This document shows positions 9,677 through 17,365 of a stretch of 64,000 bases of DNA, piece after piece. The position numbers were made by a program, and so were the translations under genes. Source of the stretch: an uncultured Alphaproteobacteria bacterium (GTDB lineage Bacteria > Pseudomonadota > Alphaproteobacteria > HIMB59); contig CABZNL010000001.1 of assembly GCA_902527045.1 (NCBI GenBank), forward strand, positions 1 to 64,000, given 5' to 3'. Below the pieces are notes generated by a model, which was given only the letters and a program-made list of their open reading frames with translations, was not told where the DNA came from and made no database searches. The first letter of the stretch is position 1; each line of letters starts with the position of its first letter.

Positions 9677-10690
9677 CTAACCGTCAAAATTAATTTTATT
9701 TAAAATATCGAGAACGGCTTTTCTATTTGAGGCAATTTCTTCTAAACTTGTAGAGTCAAATTTTGCGTTATTTGCCAATTTTTGTACTCTTTCAGATGCA
9801 GAGACATTAGGGTTCACAGGAAACTCATTATTATCATTAGCATAAATTTTTTGTGCTTCTTCACTTAGCAAAAAGTCTAAAAAATCAATTGAGGCATCAT
9901 AGTTTTCATCATTTATTATAGATATACCTGAGATGTTTACATGAGTTCCATAATTATCTTGGTTTGGGAAAATTGGAGATACTTTATCAAGCCATACTAT
10001 TTGGTTTGGGTCATCTAACATTTTGAAATAGTAGTAATGATTTCCAATACTAAGGTCGCATACACCTGCATATATGGCTTTAACTTGGTCTCTGTCATTT
10101 CCTTGCGGTTTTCTTGCCAAATTTGCTTTTAATTTTATTATATAATCTTCAAACCACTCTTCTCCGTGATGAGCAATAAGAGATGAAAATAGTGAGATAT
10201 TATATGGGTGATATCCAGATCTAGTACAAACTCTATTTTTATACTCAGGTAGCACCAAGTCCTCGTATGAAATATTATTTAGGTTAAGGTCATTATGAGC
10301 ATAAATTACTCTTGCCCTCATTGTTAAACTTGTCCAATTTTTTGATTGTAAATTTTCAGGTACATTTTTCTGAAAAGGGATCTCGAAATTTGCTTTAGCT
10401 TCCGTAATATCAACTAGTCTAGCAATGTCTGATGATAGAAAAATATCAGCAACTGGTCTAGATTTTTCCAATATAGTTTTTTGCACTAAACCCTTTTTAG
10501 AAAATATCCACTCTATTTTATTCCCTGTACTTTTTTCATATTCTTTAATTAAAGGTTCTATTAAAAAAGGCTGTCTCTCTGAGTATACTTTAATAGTTTC
10601 TGATGCGTATGCTTTGGTAAGAGCAACATAAATTGATGTAAGAACTATTAGTATTGAAGAGGTCAAAAGAATAATTGATTTATACTTCAT
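9677..10690 (-). CDS. periplasmic Fe(III)-binding protein of an ABC transporter (FutA/FbpA type)
   Basis: 337-residue extracellular solute-binding protein that captures ferric iron in the periplasm. Residues 1-30 form a signal peptide (hydrophobic SIILLTSSILIVLTSIYVAL, then AYAS). IKVYSERQ (33-40) is the usual start of the mature iron-binding fold, and the tyrosine cluster NHYYYF (Tyr219-221) provides ferric ligands in this family. No permease or ATPase gene is adjacent, so it must work with a transporter encoded elsewhere. The imelysin-like gene and Irr-like regulator on the same strand make this an iron-related neighbourhood. Confidence 0.9.
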   Translation of the reverse strand: MKYKSIILLTSSILIVLTSIYVALTKAYASETIKVYSERQPFLIEPLIKEYEKSTGNKIEWIFSKKGLVQKTILEKSRPVADIFLSSDIARLVDITEAKANFEIPFQKNVPENLQSKNWTSLTMRARVIYAHNDLNLNNISYEDLVLPEYKNRVCTRSGYHPYNISLFSSLIAHHGEEWFEDYIIKLKANLARKPQGNDRDQVKAIYAGVCDLSIGNHYYYFKMLDDPNQIVWLDKVSPIFPNQDNYGTHVNISGISIINDENYDASIDFLDFLLSEEAQKIYANDNNEFPVNPNVSASERVQKLANNAKFDSTSLEEIASNRKAVLDILNKINFDG

Positions 10691-10753
10691 AATACTTTTA
10701 TAAACACTAGAGAAACTATTAAAATTAAAAATTTATTTGTAGTTTAATAACAA

Positions 10754-11773
10754 CTATTGTGGTGATTTTTTGAAGTATATTTCAGATTTATTTTTTTTAG
10801 TTTTTCTAAAGAAAAATAGCTTTAAAAAATATCTTTTTAAAAATTTATAAGACTCAGAAAAAGGAGTTAAATATAATTCTTTTAATGAGTGTTTTTTTTG
10901 ATCATCTTTAGTTCCCAATCCTAGTGTAAGACTATCTGTATCCTCAGAATGATGTAATGATCCAAATAACCAATCCCATATAGCAAGAGCTGCACCATAA
11001 TTTTTATTGTAATGTTCTTTTGCAATTGAGTGGTGAAGGTGGTGTTGTGCTGGTGAAATCAAAATATACTCCAACCATCTCCAATATCGTATCCCAATAT
11101 GTGAGTGTCTTAAGTTTGAACCAAATACATTGAATAGAAATACAAATAAATTTGCACCAAGTATTGTATATAAATCAACACCGCCTCCAAATAAATAGAC
11201 AAAAGTTGAAATTGTTACACCTTGAGCAAAAGCTGATCTTAATGTGAACACTAAACCCTCTAAAGGATGAGTTCTAAAAACAGTCATAGGTGTAAGATTT
11301 GTCGCCGAGTGATGAACTTTATGTAAAGCCCATAAAAATGGCCAATTATGCATCCAACGATGTACTATATATTTTGAAAAATCGTCTACTATAAAATGAG
11401 TAAGTGTGAATAAACTAATTATTATGTATTTAGGTGAGGAAGCAAAAAGTCCCATATCAATAAAATTAATTTCAAAAAAGAAAAAATATAATGCAGTAGC
11501 TATTGTAATTTGAGTTAGTAGATGAGGAGAAATTAAAAGCATTATAACCTGGTTTATAAAAAAAACTTTATAATCACTTTTTGCTGATTTTGAAAAAAAT
11601 ACTTTTGGGTTAAAGATAAATTTTATTGACTGTAGTAGAGATTTTTTTTTATTAAAAATCAGCCAAAGCGTGGCAATAAATATAGATAATAATAAGTAAA
11701 GAATGAATACTCTTTTTTTTGGATTAGTAAATTGATCTATTGTGTTTTGAAATATATCAAAAAAAAATTCCAT
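10754..11773 (-). CDS. sterol desaturase / fatty acid hydroxylase family membrane enzyme
   Basis: 339-residue integral membrane di-iron oxygenase. The three histidine clusters of the fatty acid hydroxylase superfamily are present: HRWMH in the middle, HKVHHS shortly after, and QHHLHHS near the C terminus, with hydrophobic spans before and between them. Such enzymes hydroxylate or desaturate lipid chains, carotenoids or alkylglycerols; the substrate cannot be told from sequence. The C-terminal 25 residues are strongly basic. It lies alone between two iron-linked genes and may be placed there because it needs iron, but that is inference. Confidence 0.85.
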   Translation of the reverse strand: MEFFFDIFQNTIDQFTNPKKRVFILYLLLSIFIATLWLIFNKKKSLLQSIKFIFNPKVFFSKSAKSDYKVFFINQVIMLLISPHLLTQITIATALYFFFFEINFIDMGLFASSPKYIIISLFTLTHFIVDDFSKYIVHRWMHNWPFLWALHKVHHSATNLTPMTVFRTHPLEGLVFTLRSAFAQGVTISTFVYLFGGGVDLYTILGANLFVFLFNVFGSNLRHSHIGIRYWRWLEYILISPAQHHLHHSIAKEHYNKNYGAALAIWDWLFGSLHHSEDTDSLTLGLGTKDDQKKHSLKELYLTPFSESYKFLKRYFLKLFFFRKTKKNKSEIYFKKSPQ

Positions 11774-11793
11774 AAATTATACTGATATTATAA

Positions 11794-11854
11794 CATGGCC
11801 TTCCGAAAAAGGCCATGCAATCGTCTCTTTATGTGTCAGTGTAGGAGAAGAGAC
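11794..11854 (-). terminator. two tandem hairpins after the DUF4856 gene
   Basis: Two inverted repeats follow the stop of the minus-strand DUF4856 gene. The nearer one pairs GTCTCTT with AAGAGAC (7 bp, 18-base loop). The farther one pairs CATGGCCTT with AAGGCCATG (9 bp, 6-base loop). Both stems are perfect and more GC-rich than the surroundings. The U-tract after the second stem is poor (TTATAAT), so a factor-independent terminator or an mRNA 3' stabiliser are both possible. Confidence 0.6.
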
Positions 11855-11865
11855 AAACTTTTAAT

Positions 11866-13257
11866 TTAGTCGTTTTCTGCTGACTCAGATGTACCAATTT
11901 TAGACGCAAGATCTGCCATATCTGAAAGCATGTCATTACCTCTTGCTTCAACGCCAAATTGATCAATCATAAGTTTTTGTATTTTTAACATATGAAGTTT
12001 TGCATCATTCATGGAATAAACTTTATCCATTACATAATTACCATTTACATCGATGCCTACAATTTGAGTTTCGTCTAAAAGCATTGGGCCAAAACCAACC
12101 ATTCGATTAAGCTTTGTCCCTGTTTCTCCAATGTTGTCTTTTCCAACTTGAAGAGCCATTGAGAAACCTTTTAATTCTCCCCAATACTTCATGTACTTAT
12201 CAAATTCTTTAGCTAAATCAGCATTGCTCACATCTTCAAGAGCAACAAGTGATTTATAAGTTGATCCAGCGTACTTAAACACAGACTCTGCGATAACCTT
12301 TTCCCAGTTTTCAGAGATTATTGAGACATATCCCATTAATTCTGATCTTTGAGCATCAGAGAGTTTTTCTCCATTTGCAGATGTTATTAATTTTCTCCCA
12401 TCTAAAAAGGCTCTTGTTATGTCCTCAAGATAAGTTGTCTTGCCGCCTTTATCAAAGCTTGAAGCATAGTAAGCATGTGCAAAAACATACTCAGATTTGA
12501 GATCTACAACTCCATCGCCATTATGATCCGCAGATGCTAAATCTTTTTTCTTAGCTACATTGTAGTTTTGTTCAGCTGATAACAACAAAGAATGTGCTGC
12601 AGCACCCCAATATCCAAATGCCTCATCCCAACTATGCTCTTTACCTGTGTAACAAGCACCATCTTTGTATGGCTTATCATTAGGCTTTGTGTCTGCTTCC
12701 ATTTTTTCGTCAAGATAATTGTCGATAGCTTGGTTATAAAATACTGCTCCCATAATAAACTTTGAGAGAAGCTGCTGGTAATTTAATCCAACTGAGACAT
12801 CTTTTGGATTGCTCTCAGCTTTACTCATCCAAAAATCAATTACTTCTGGTCCTGTCATGTTGTTGGGCCAAGATGTAATAGTTCCTTTATAAGTTTTACC
12901 TGAAAGATTTTTACCAGAAGAAATATCATTTAATAATGTTTGTTTAATAGGAAAACCGTCCTTAGAAGCCGGCGCCCAAATTTGTTTATTTTTATCTGAG
13001 CCACTATAGTAAGAATTCATCTCAGAATAATCACCTTTTGTGGAAAGATGTTTAAGACTGTCGTGTTGTACGTGTCTTGCTACCTGGCCGCTGTAAGAAA
13101 CAGTATTTGTGCAATCACCAGAGTAACCTTTTAGAGTTACTGGGAATGGGCCATAGACATCCTCACTGTGCGCTCCTGCGTTGGCAAATCCTGTCAAGCC
13201 AAAGCTTATGCATGCAACAGATGCCAAAAGTTTTGTTTTTAAATTAGTTTTTTTCAT
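11866..13257 (-). CDS. secreted DUF4856 (imelysin-like) protein, probably iron-related
   Basis: 463-residue exported protein. Residues 1-28 are a typical signal peptide (KKTNLKTKLLASVACISFG, ending ANAGA). The motif EHSWDEAFGYWG (207-218) is the imelysin-like H-x-x-x-E metal-site region as found in DUF4856 proteins, which are mostly known from iron-limited marine bacteria. A calcium-loop-like DHNGDGVVD lies at 244-252. The exact role is not established: it may bind or help take up iron at the cell surface. A promoter for this gene probably lies in the A-rich gap before the Irr-like gene. No iron-transport permease is next to it. Confidence 0.85.
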   Translation of the reverse strand: MKKTNLKTKLLASVACISFGLTGFANAGAHSEDVYGPFPVTLKGYSGDCTNTVSYSGQVARHVQHDSLKHLSTKGDYSEMNSYYSGSDKNKQIWAPASKDGFPIKQTLLNDISSGKNLSGKTYKGTITSWPNNMTGPEVIDFWMSKAESNPKDVSVGLNYQQLLSKFIMGAVFYNQAIDNYLDEKMEADTKPNDKPYKDGACYTGKEHSWDEAFGYWGAAAHSLLLSAEQNYNVAKKKDLASADHNGDGVVDLKSEYVFAHAYYASSFDKGGKTTYLEDITRAFLDGRKLITSANGEKLSDAQRSELMGYVSIISENWEKVIAESVFKYAGSTYKSLVALEDVSNADLAKEFDKYMKYWGELKGFSMALQVGKDNIGETGTKLNRMVGFGPMLLDETQIVGIDVNGNYVMDKVYSMNDAKLHMLKIQKLMIDQFGVEARGNDMLSDMADLASKIGTSESAEND

Positions 13258-13363
13258 AGTGTTGAGAAAATATTAAAAAAAAACTATAAAAAAATAAAAA
13301 AAAATTTAGGTATTGCTAGGCTTTAATAGGCTTAGTTTACTGAAATTTATTACAAATAATGAA

Positions 13364-13783
13364 TTACTTCTTTTTTTTGAGGTTAATTACCAAGGAATAT
13401 TCCTCTAGTAGCGAGAGGCAGGCCGGTATCGGTAAATCTTTGTGAAGCTCTGTGCAATCGTCGTAATCATATATTTTATTCTCTTCTTGATGATAAACAT
13501 GAATATGATTAGTTGTGTTCGTATCGTAGAATGATTGTTTATCAACAACAATTTGCTTTAAATATCCTTTATCGACTAAAGTATTGAGATTTTCATATAA
13601 GGTAGTAAGAGAAAAATAACTTCTATTATCTTTTAGAGTTTCGTTCATTTGATTAATCGAAAAATGTTTGTCATTTCCATCAAAAATTGATTTTAGGAGA
13701 ATCACTCTCTGTTTAGTTTGTCTCCAACCACACTTCTCTAAAACTACATCGATCTCTTTTTTACTAGCTTCTGATAAATTCAT
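13364..13783 (-). CDS. Fur-family transcriptional regulator, Irr-like
   Basis: 139-residue Fur-superfamily repressor. The N-terminal winged helix is clear (LEKCGWRQTKQRVILLKSIF, then SLTTLYENLNTLVDKGYL). The C-terminal dimer domain has HIHVYHQEENKIYDYDD, which includes the HxH segment used for haem or metal in Irr, and lacks the CxxC zinc pairs of Fur and Zur. That pattern, together with flanking iron genes, supports an iron/haem-responsive Irr-type role as in other alphaproteobacteria. A separate Zur in the window makes a zinc role unlikely. Confidence 0.82.
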   Translation of the reverse strand: MNLSEASKKEIDVVLEKCGWRQTKQRVILLKSIFDGNDKHFSINQMNETLKDNRSYFSLTTLYENLNTLVDKGYLKQIVVDKQSFYDTNTTNHIHVYHQEENKIYDYDDCTELHKDLPIPACLSLLEEYSLVINLKKKK

Positions 13784-13901
13784 TACTCTAAATTAAGCCA
13801 AAAATGGTTAATATTCAATAGTTTTGGATTTAATATGTTAAGACAAAATAGCACTAGCTAAAATGTAATATGTTCCATTAAACGATGTATTAACAAGTAA
13901 A

Positions 13902-14072
13902 TCAGCTTTTATTTAAATTGGATGATAGATTAGACATATTCTCATCAACCTTTTTTTGAGAATTTAACTGGTACATAACATTCACTCTTTCAATAAATGA
14001 TATGGGGTAATATTTCTCTTCGACGATTCTTTTTATTTTTTGATTACAAACCTTGTTTTTAGTTTTTCTCAT
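13902..14072 (-). CDS. possible 56-residue protein in the irr-znuA gap
   Basis: A 57-codon frame on the minus strand occupies part of the 390-base gap between the Irr-like gene and znuA. The product starts MRKTKNKVCNQKIKR, has a middle EEKYYPISFIERVNVMYQLN that looks like ordinary helical protein, and ends SSNLNKS. No SD is visible, and the ATG lies inside the strong hairpin at 14064-14101, which would either block or control its translation. I do not recognise the family. Besides this frame and the hairpin I see nothing else in the gap. Confidence 0.32.
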   Translation of the reverse strand: MRKTKNKVCNQKIKRIVEEKYYPISFIERVNVMYQLNSQKKVDENMSNLSSNLNKS

Positions 14073-14101
14073 AAGGCATATAAGATGCCTATATGAGAAA
14101 A
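14064..14101. promoter_or_regulatory. long hairpin downstream of znuA, covering a possible start codon
   Basis: An inverted repeat pairs a 16-base arm (TTTTCTCATAAGGCAT) with a 17-base arm (ATGCCTATATGAGAAAA) with one bulged base and a five-base loop. It could end the minus-strand znuA transcript, but neither strand shows the usual stem-then-U-tract order right at the stem. It also contains the ATG of the 56-residue frame, so a translational switch is an alternative. Confidence 0.5.
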
Positions 14102-14175
14102 TTGTAAATTAGTTTTTTTTTTGACTTTAAGTTTCTTAGATTATTCAAATTATCTGAAACTTATTTCAAATTTCC

Positions 14176-15213
14176 TTAATGACAATCTTTAATAGAATTT
14201 GCTATTCCATTAACTAATTCGACATACATTGTAGGACCTGGATCTATGAAGGCTCCTAAAGGATCCATAACCCCTGTAGAGATATTCATATCGTTTCCGA
14301 GTGTCTCAATTATCTTTGGATTATATTGAGGCTCAGAGAAGATACACTTAATACCCTTGTCACTGATCAAATCTTGAATATCAGCTATTTGTTTAGCACC
14401 AGGAAGGACATCAGGATTTAAAGTTAATGCTCCTGCTGATTTCACACCAAATCTTGTTTCAAAATATTGGTAGGCATCATGGAATACAATGTAACTAATA
14501 TCTTTAGATAATACATTTTCTACATTATTAATAAGATTATCTAGTTCCAAAGTAGCTCCTGCAGTATTTACTGAATATTGCCTTTGACCTTCTGGATCAA
14601 TTTTTATTAATTCATCACGGATAATTCTAACCATTTCTTTTGCGTTTTCTGGGTCCAACCATATGTGAGCATCAAACTCTCCGTGATTGTGACCGTCGTG
14701 ATGTCCTGCATGATCGTCATGTTCGTCGTCATGGCCATCATGATCATCGTGTCTTTCATGTTCGTCGTCATGGCCATCATGATCATCGTGATCGTCATCT
14801 TTGTGACCATCGTGATCGTCATGGTCGTCGTGATCATCAAAAATATTTTCTTCTCTAAATTTTAGTTTTTCAATAGACTCGGAGTCCATAAATGCAATTT
14901 TTTTTGCATCTTTTGCTAGAGAGTTTAAAGGTTTTTCCATAAATGCCTCCAAATCCTCTCCAATCCAAAAAACAATATCTGCCTCTTCAATCATTTTTGC
15001 ATGTGATGGTTTAAAGACAAAAGTGTGAGGATTATTGGTACCCTCAATAATTAATTGTGGTTCTCCTCTTGTTTCCATAATTCTAGATATTAATGAATGT
15101 AATGGCTTTATTGTGGTTACTACTTTGATGTCTGTGCTTACGTCTGCGTGAGCAGAAAAACTACTAAATAAAATAGAAAGTCCGAAAATAATTGATTTTT
15201 GAAAGAAATTCAT
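14176..15213 (-). CDS. znuA: zinc ABC transporter substrate-binding protein with His-rich loop
   Basis: 345-residue periplasmic Zn2+-binding protein. It has a signal peptide (residues 1-23, ending AHA) and the cluster A-I metal ligands: His39 (TIKPLHSLI), His183 (FDAHIWLDP), His245 (YIVFHDAY) and an Asp in VMDPLGAF. Between strands lies a strikingly acidic and His-rich loop (about 127-179) with some 17 histidines in DDHDGH-type repeats; in this family the loop gathers zinc and helps load the main site. The gene is divergent from znuC-znuB-zur, with Zur boxes between. Confidence 0.95.
   Translation of the reverse strand: MNFFQKSIIFGLSILFSSFSAHADVSTDIKVVTTIKPLHSLISRIMETRGEPQLIIEGTNNPHTFVFKPSHAKMIEEADIVFWIGEDLEAFMEKPLNSLAKDAKKIAFMDSESIEKLKFREENIFDDHDDHDDHDGHKDDDHDDHDGHDDEHERHDDHDGHDDEHDDHAGHHDGHNHGEFDAHIWLDPENAKEMVRIIRDELIKIDPEGQRQYSVNTAGATLELDNLINNVENVLSKDISYIVFHDAYQYFETRFGVKSAGALTLNPDVLPGAKQIADIQDLISDKGIKCIFSEPQYNPKIIETLGNDMNISTGVMDPLGAFIDPGPTMYVELVNGIANSIKDCH
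14717..14790 (-). repeat. direct repeat inside the ZnuA His-rich loop
   Basis: A 35-base stretch occurs twice without mismatch, 39 bases (13 codons) apart (14717-14751 and 14756-14790). It codes for the GHDDEH/RHDDHDGHDDEH part of the metal-binding loop. The phase-keeping period shows that the loop can grow or shrink in whole codons by slippage or recombination. Weaker copies of the GAT-CAT pattern continue on both sides. Confidence 0.85.
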
Positions 15214-15233
15214 GTCTATTACCTACCTCTAAG

Positions 15234-15265
15234 TGTTATATTATTACATACGTGATATTATAACA
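15234..15265. promoter_or_regulatory. two Zur boxes in the znuA-znuC divergent promoter
   Basis: Box 1 (15234-15248) is TGTTATATTATTACA and box 2 (15251-15265) is CGTGATATTATAACA. Against the Zur palindrome TGTTATA-N-TATAACA they match at 13 and 12 of 14 fixed positions. They lie two bases apart, 21 bases from the znuA start codon and 25 bases from the znuC start codon, so one Zur dimer pair could shut both transcripts when zinc is plentiful. zur itself ends the znuCB operon, making a feedback loop. Confidence 0.82.
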
Positions 15266-15289
15266 ATAAAAGTATGTCAATATTAAAAA

Positions 15290-16036
15290 ATGAATTCTTT
15301 AGTTGAATTAAATAACTGTGGAGTTATCCGAAACCATAAATGGTTAGTTAGAGGTGTCTCGTTAAAAGTTTCCCAAGGTGAAATTGTAACATTGATTGGA
15401 CCTAACGGATCTGGCAAATCAACAACTGCAAAAATGTCATTGGATATTTTAAAACCTGACGAAGGCACAAATAATATCAAAAAAGGAATGCGAATTTCAT
15501 ATGTGCCACAAAAAATTTCAATTGATTGGTCCCTCCCGTTAAGGGCTATAGATTTTGTTAATTTAGTAAAAAAACATAAAACCAGTGAAATTGATGATGC
15601 CCTTAGTATCACTGGAATCAAACATCTTATTTATGAAGATGTCAGAAATTTGTCTGGAGGAGAATTTCAAAGATTACTTATGGCTCGCGCAATAGCTAAA
15701 GAACCACATTTTCTGGTTTTAGATGAACCTGTGCAAGGAGTCGACTATCCTGGAGAAATTGCGTTATATAAAACAATTCAAGAAATTGTAAAAAAAATAA
15801 ACTGTGGAATATTACTTATTTCACATAACTTACATGTGGTGATGTCACAAACTGATTACGTTATTTGTCTTAATGGGCATGTTTGTTGTTCTGGAGCTCC
15901 CAACACTGTCATAAAGGAGCCAGAATATATTAAATTATTTGGAAAGAATATTGATCCCACCTTAGCTTTTTATCAACATCACCACGATCACGAACACTTA
16001 CCTGATGGGAGCATAGATGACTCGAAGAAAGACTAA
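15290..16036 (+). CDS. znuC: zinc ABC transporter ATP-binding protein
   Basis: 248-residue ATPase that drives zinc import with ZnuA and ZnuB. Walker A is GPNGSGKST (about 38-46), the ABC signature is LSGGEFQRLLMARAI, Walker B is FLVLDEP followed by VQGVD, and the switch His is in LLISHNLH. The C terminus holds HHHDHEH, a metal-binding tail fitting a zinc system. Start codon follows the Zur-box region; the stop is two bases before znuB. Confidence 0.94.
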   Translation: MNSLVELNNCGVIRNHKWLVRGVSLKVSQGEIVTLIGPNGSGKSTTAKMSLDILKPDEGTNNIKKGMRISYVPQKISIDWSLPLRAIDFVNLVKKHKTSEIDDALSITGIKHLIYEDVRNLSGGEFQRLLMARAIAKEPHFLVLDEPVQGVDYPGEIALYKTIQEIVKKINCGILLISHNLHVVMSQTDYVICLNGHVCCSGAPNTVIKEPEYIKLFGKNIDPTLAFYQHHHDHEHLPDGSIDDSKKD

Positions 16037-16038
16037 TA

Positions 16039-16866
16039 ATGTTTGATGATTTTATTGTTAGAGCTTTTGCAGCAGGAATTGGTTTAGCATTTATTACAGG
16101 TCCACTGGGATGCTTTATAGTTTGGAGAAGGCTATCTTATTTTGGTGATACCATTGCACACTCTGCCTTATTAGGAGTTGTTATTGCTTATGCTTTGGAT
16201 TTCAACTTAATCATAGCCGTATTTGTTGTTTCTTGCTTACTTGCCCTGTCTTTACTTTTTTTACAAAGGAGAACCAATCTTCCAGATGATGCTTTATTAG
16301 GTCTGTTAGCTCACTCTGTGCTAGCGATAGGATTAGTGCTTTTAGGTATACTTTCATTCATAAGAATTGATCTCATGGGTTTACTTTTTGGAGATATTCT
16401 CTCTGTCAATGTCACCGACTTATTGTTTGTCTGGATTGGAGGAAGTATTGTTTTAATTGTATTAATATTAATTTGGAGACCTCTTTTTGCTGGAACAGTT
16501 AACTTAGAACTAGCAAAAGCAGAAGGATTAAATCCAGATCTAGCTAATGCAATCTTTACTTTGCTAATAGCTAGTGTCATTGCAATATCTATAAAAATTG
16601 TTGGGATATTATTAATTACTGGTCTTCTAATCATTCCCGCATCTGCCTCAAGAAATTTATCCTCCACACCAATACAGATGGCAATCATATCCTCAATTAT
16701 AGGTTTAGCTTCAGTAGTTCTTGGTATTCAAACCTCGATGATTTGGAACACCCCTACTGGTCCTACTATTTTAACAATCACTTTGGGTGTCTTTATAATC
16801 TCGTTACTGCCACTGAAAAAATTGCTAATCTCGAAAAAAAAAATAGAATTGCTAAATAAAAGATGA
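16039..16866 (+). CDS. znuB: zinc ABC transporter permease
   Basis: 275-residue inner-membrane permease of the ABC-3 family with about eight hydrophobic spans. Typical features are the early GPLGCFIVWRRLSYFGDTIAHSALLG segment, where the metal-uptake permeases carry GD-x-x-x-H, and ILLITGLLIIPASASR near the C-terminal third. It overlaps zur by four bases and follows znuC by two, so the three genes form one operon. Confidence 0.93.
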   Translation: MFDDFIVRAFAAGIGLAFITGPLGCFIVWRRLSYFGDTIAHSALLGVVIAYALDFNLIIAVFVVSCLLALSLLFLQRRTNLPDDALLGLLAHSVLAIGLVLLGILSFIRIDLMGLLFGDILSVNVTDLLFVWIGGSIVLIVLILIWRPLFAGTVNLELAKAEGLNPDLANAIFTLLIASVIAISIKIVGILLITGLLIIPASASRNLSSTPIQMAIISSIIGLASVVLGIQTSMIWNTPTGPTILTITLGVFIISLLPLKKLLISKKKIELLNKR

Positions 16867-17276
16867 GTTCAACACATACACACTCTAAAAAAAGTCAAAG
16901 TTTGACCAAAAATCAGAGAATTGTTCTTGATCTCTTACAAAACAGTGGAGAGCCTTTAAAGGCATACTTTATATTAGATAGTCTGAAGAAAGAGGGCTTA
17001 AACTCACCTCTTCAAGTTTACAGAGCTTTAGATAAATTGGTTGAATTAGGAAAAATTCACAAAATTGAGAGTATTAACTCCTTTATAATATGTAATAACT
17101 CAAATTGTGCGAGTAACACCGCTTTTACCATTTGCGAGAGATGTGGAAAGGTAAAAGAAATTAAAAATAAATACTTAACGGATGGTGTCAGCGATCTGGT
17201 TAAGGATAATAAGTTAGAAATTACAAGATATAACCTTGAATTTTATGTTTTGTGTAAGTCTTGCAAAATAAATTAA
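16863..17276 (+). CDS. zur: zinc-responsive repressor Zur
   Basis: 137-residue Fur-family protein. The winged helix is in LTKNQRIVLDLLQNSGEPLKAYFILDSL and SPLQVYRALDKLVELGKIHKI. The dimer domain carries structural-zinc cysteines CERCGKV and the C-terminal CKSC, the usual Zur arrangement, plus NSNCASNTAF. The start has HTHS, possibly metal-linked but not conserved in the family. Placement as last gene of znuCB-zur and the two Zur boxes upstream make the zinc role very likely. Confidence 0.92.
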   Translation: MSSTHTHSKKSQSLTKNQRIVLDLLQNSGEPLKAYFILDSLKKEGLNSPLQVYRALDKLVELGKIHKIESINSFIICNNSNCASNTAFTICERCGKVKEIKNKYLTDGVSDLVKDNKLEITRYNLEFYVLCKSCKIN

Positions 17277-17325
17277 TCAAAAACTAATCTCCAAATAAAT
17301 CGCTATTTTATTGCATTTTTGACTA

Positions 17326-17353
17326 TTGACATAAATAAAGACCTATATATATT
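17326..17353 (+). promoter_or_regulatory. putative promoter of rplU-rpmA-obg
   Basis: TTGACA, a perfect -35 hexamer, is followed after 16 bases by TATATT as -10. It lies just before the rplU start at 17366, which leaves only a very short leader. A second -10 register (TATATA two bases earlier) is possible. Confidence is moderate because AT-rich DNA gives many chance matches. Confidence 0.5.
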
Positions 17354-17365
17354 GACCGACTTATT

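Noticed and set aside
13938-13963. Inverted repeat ATTCTCA/TGAGAAT as terminator of the possible small gene
   Set aside because: Seven AT-rich pairs with a 12-base loop lie inside the frame, not after it; weak and likely chance.
14685-14850. CRISPR-like array from the regular repeats near 14.7 kb
   Set aside because: The repeats are in-frame codons of the ZnuA loop with no unique spacers; no cas genes or repeat-spacer structure occurs anywhere in the window.
14607-14865. Three overlapping His/Met/Val-rich frames on both strands in the znuA region
   Set aside because: They are alternate-frame readings of the GAT-CAT repeats that code for the ZnuA His-rich loop; low-complexity DNA keeps all frames open.
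15283-15621. 112-codon minus-strand frame inside znuC
   Set aside because: It is antisense to the conserved Walker A region of znuC and its composition follows that gene.
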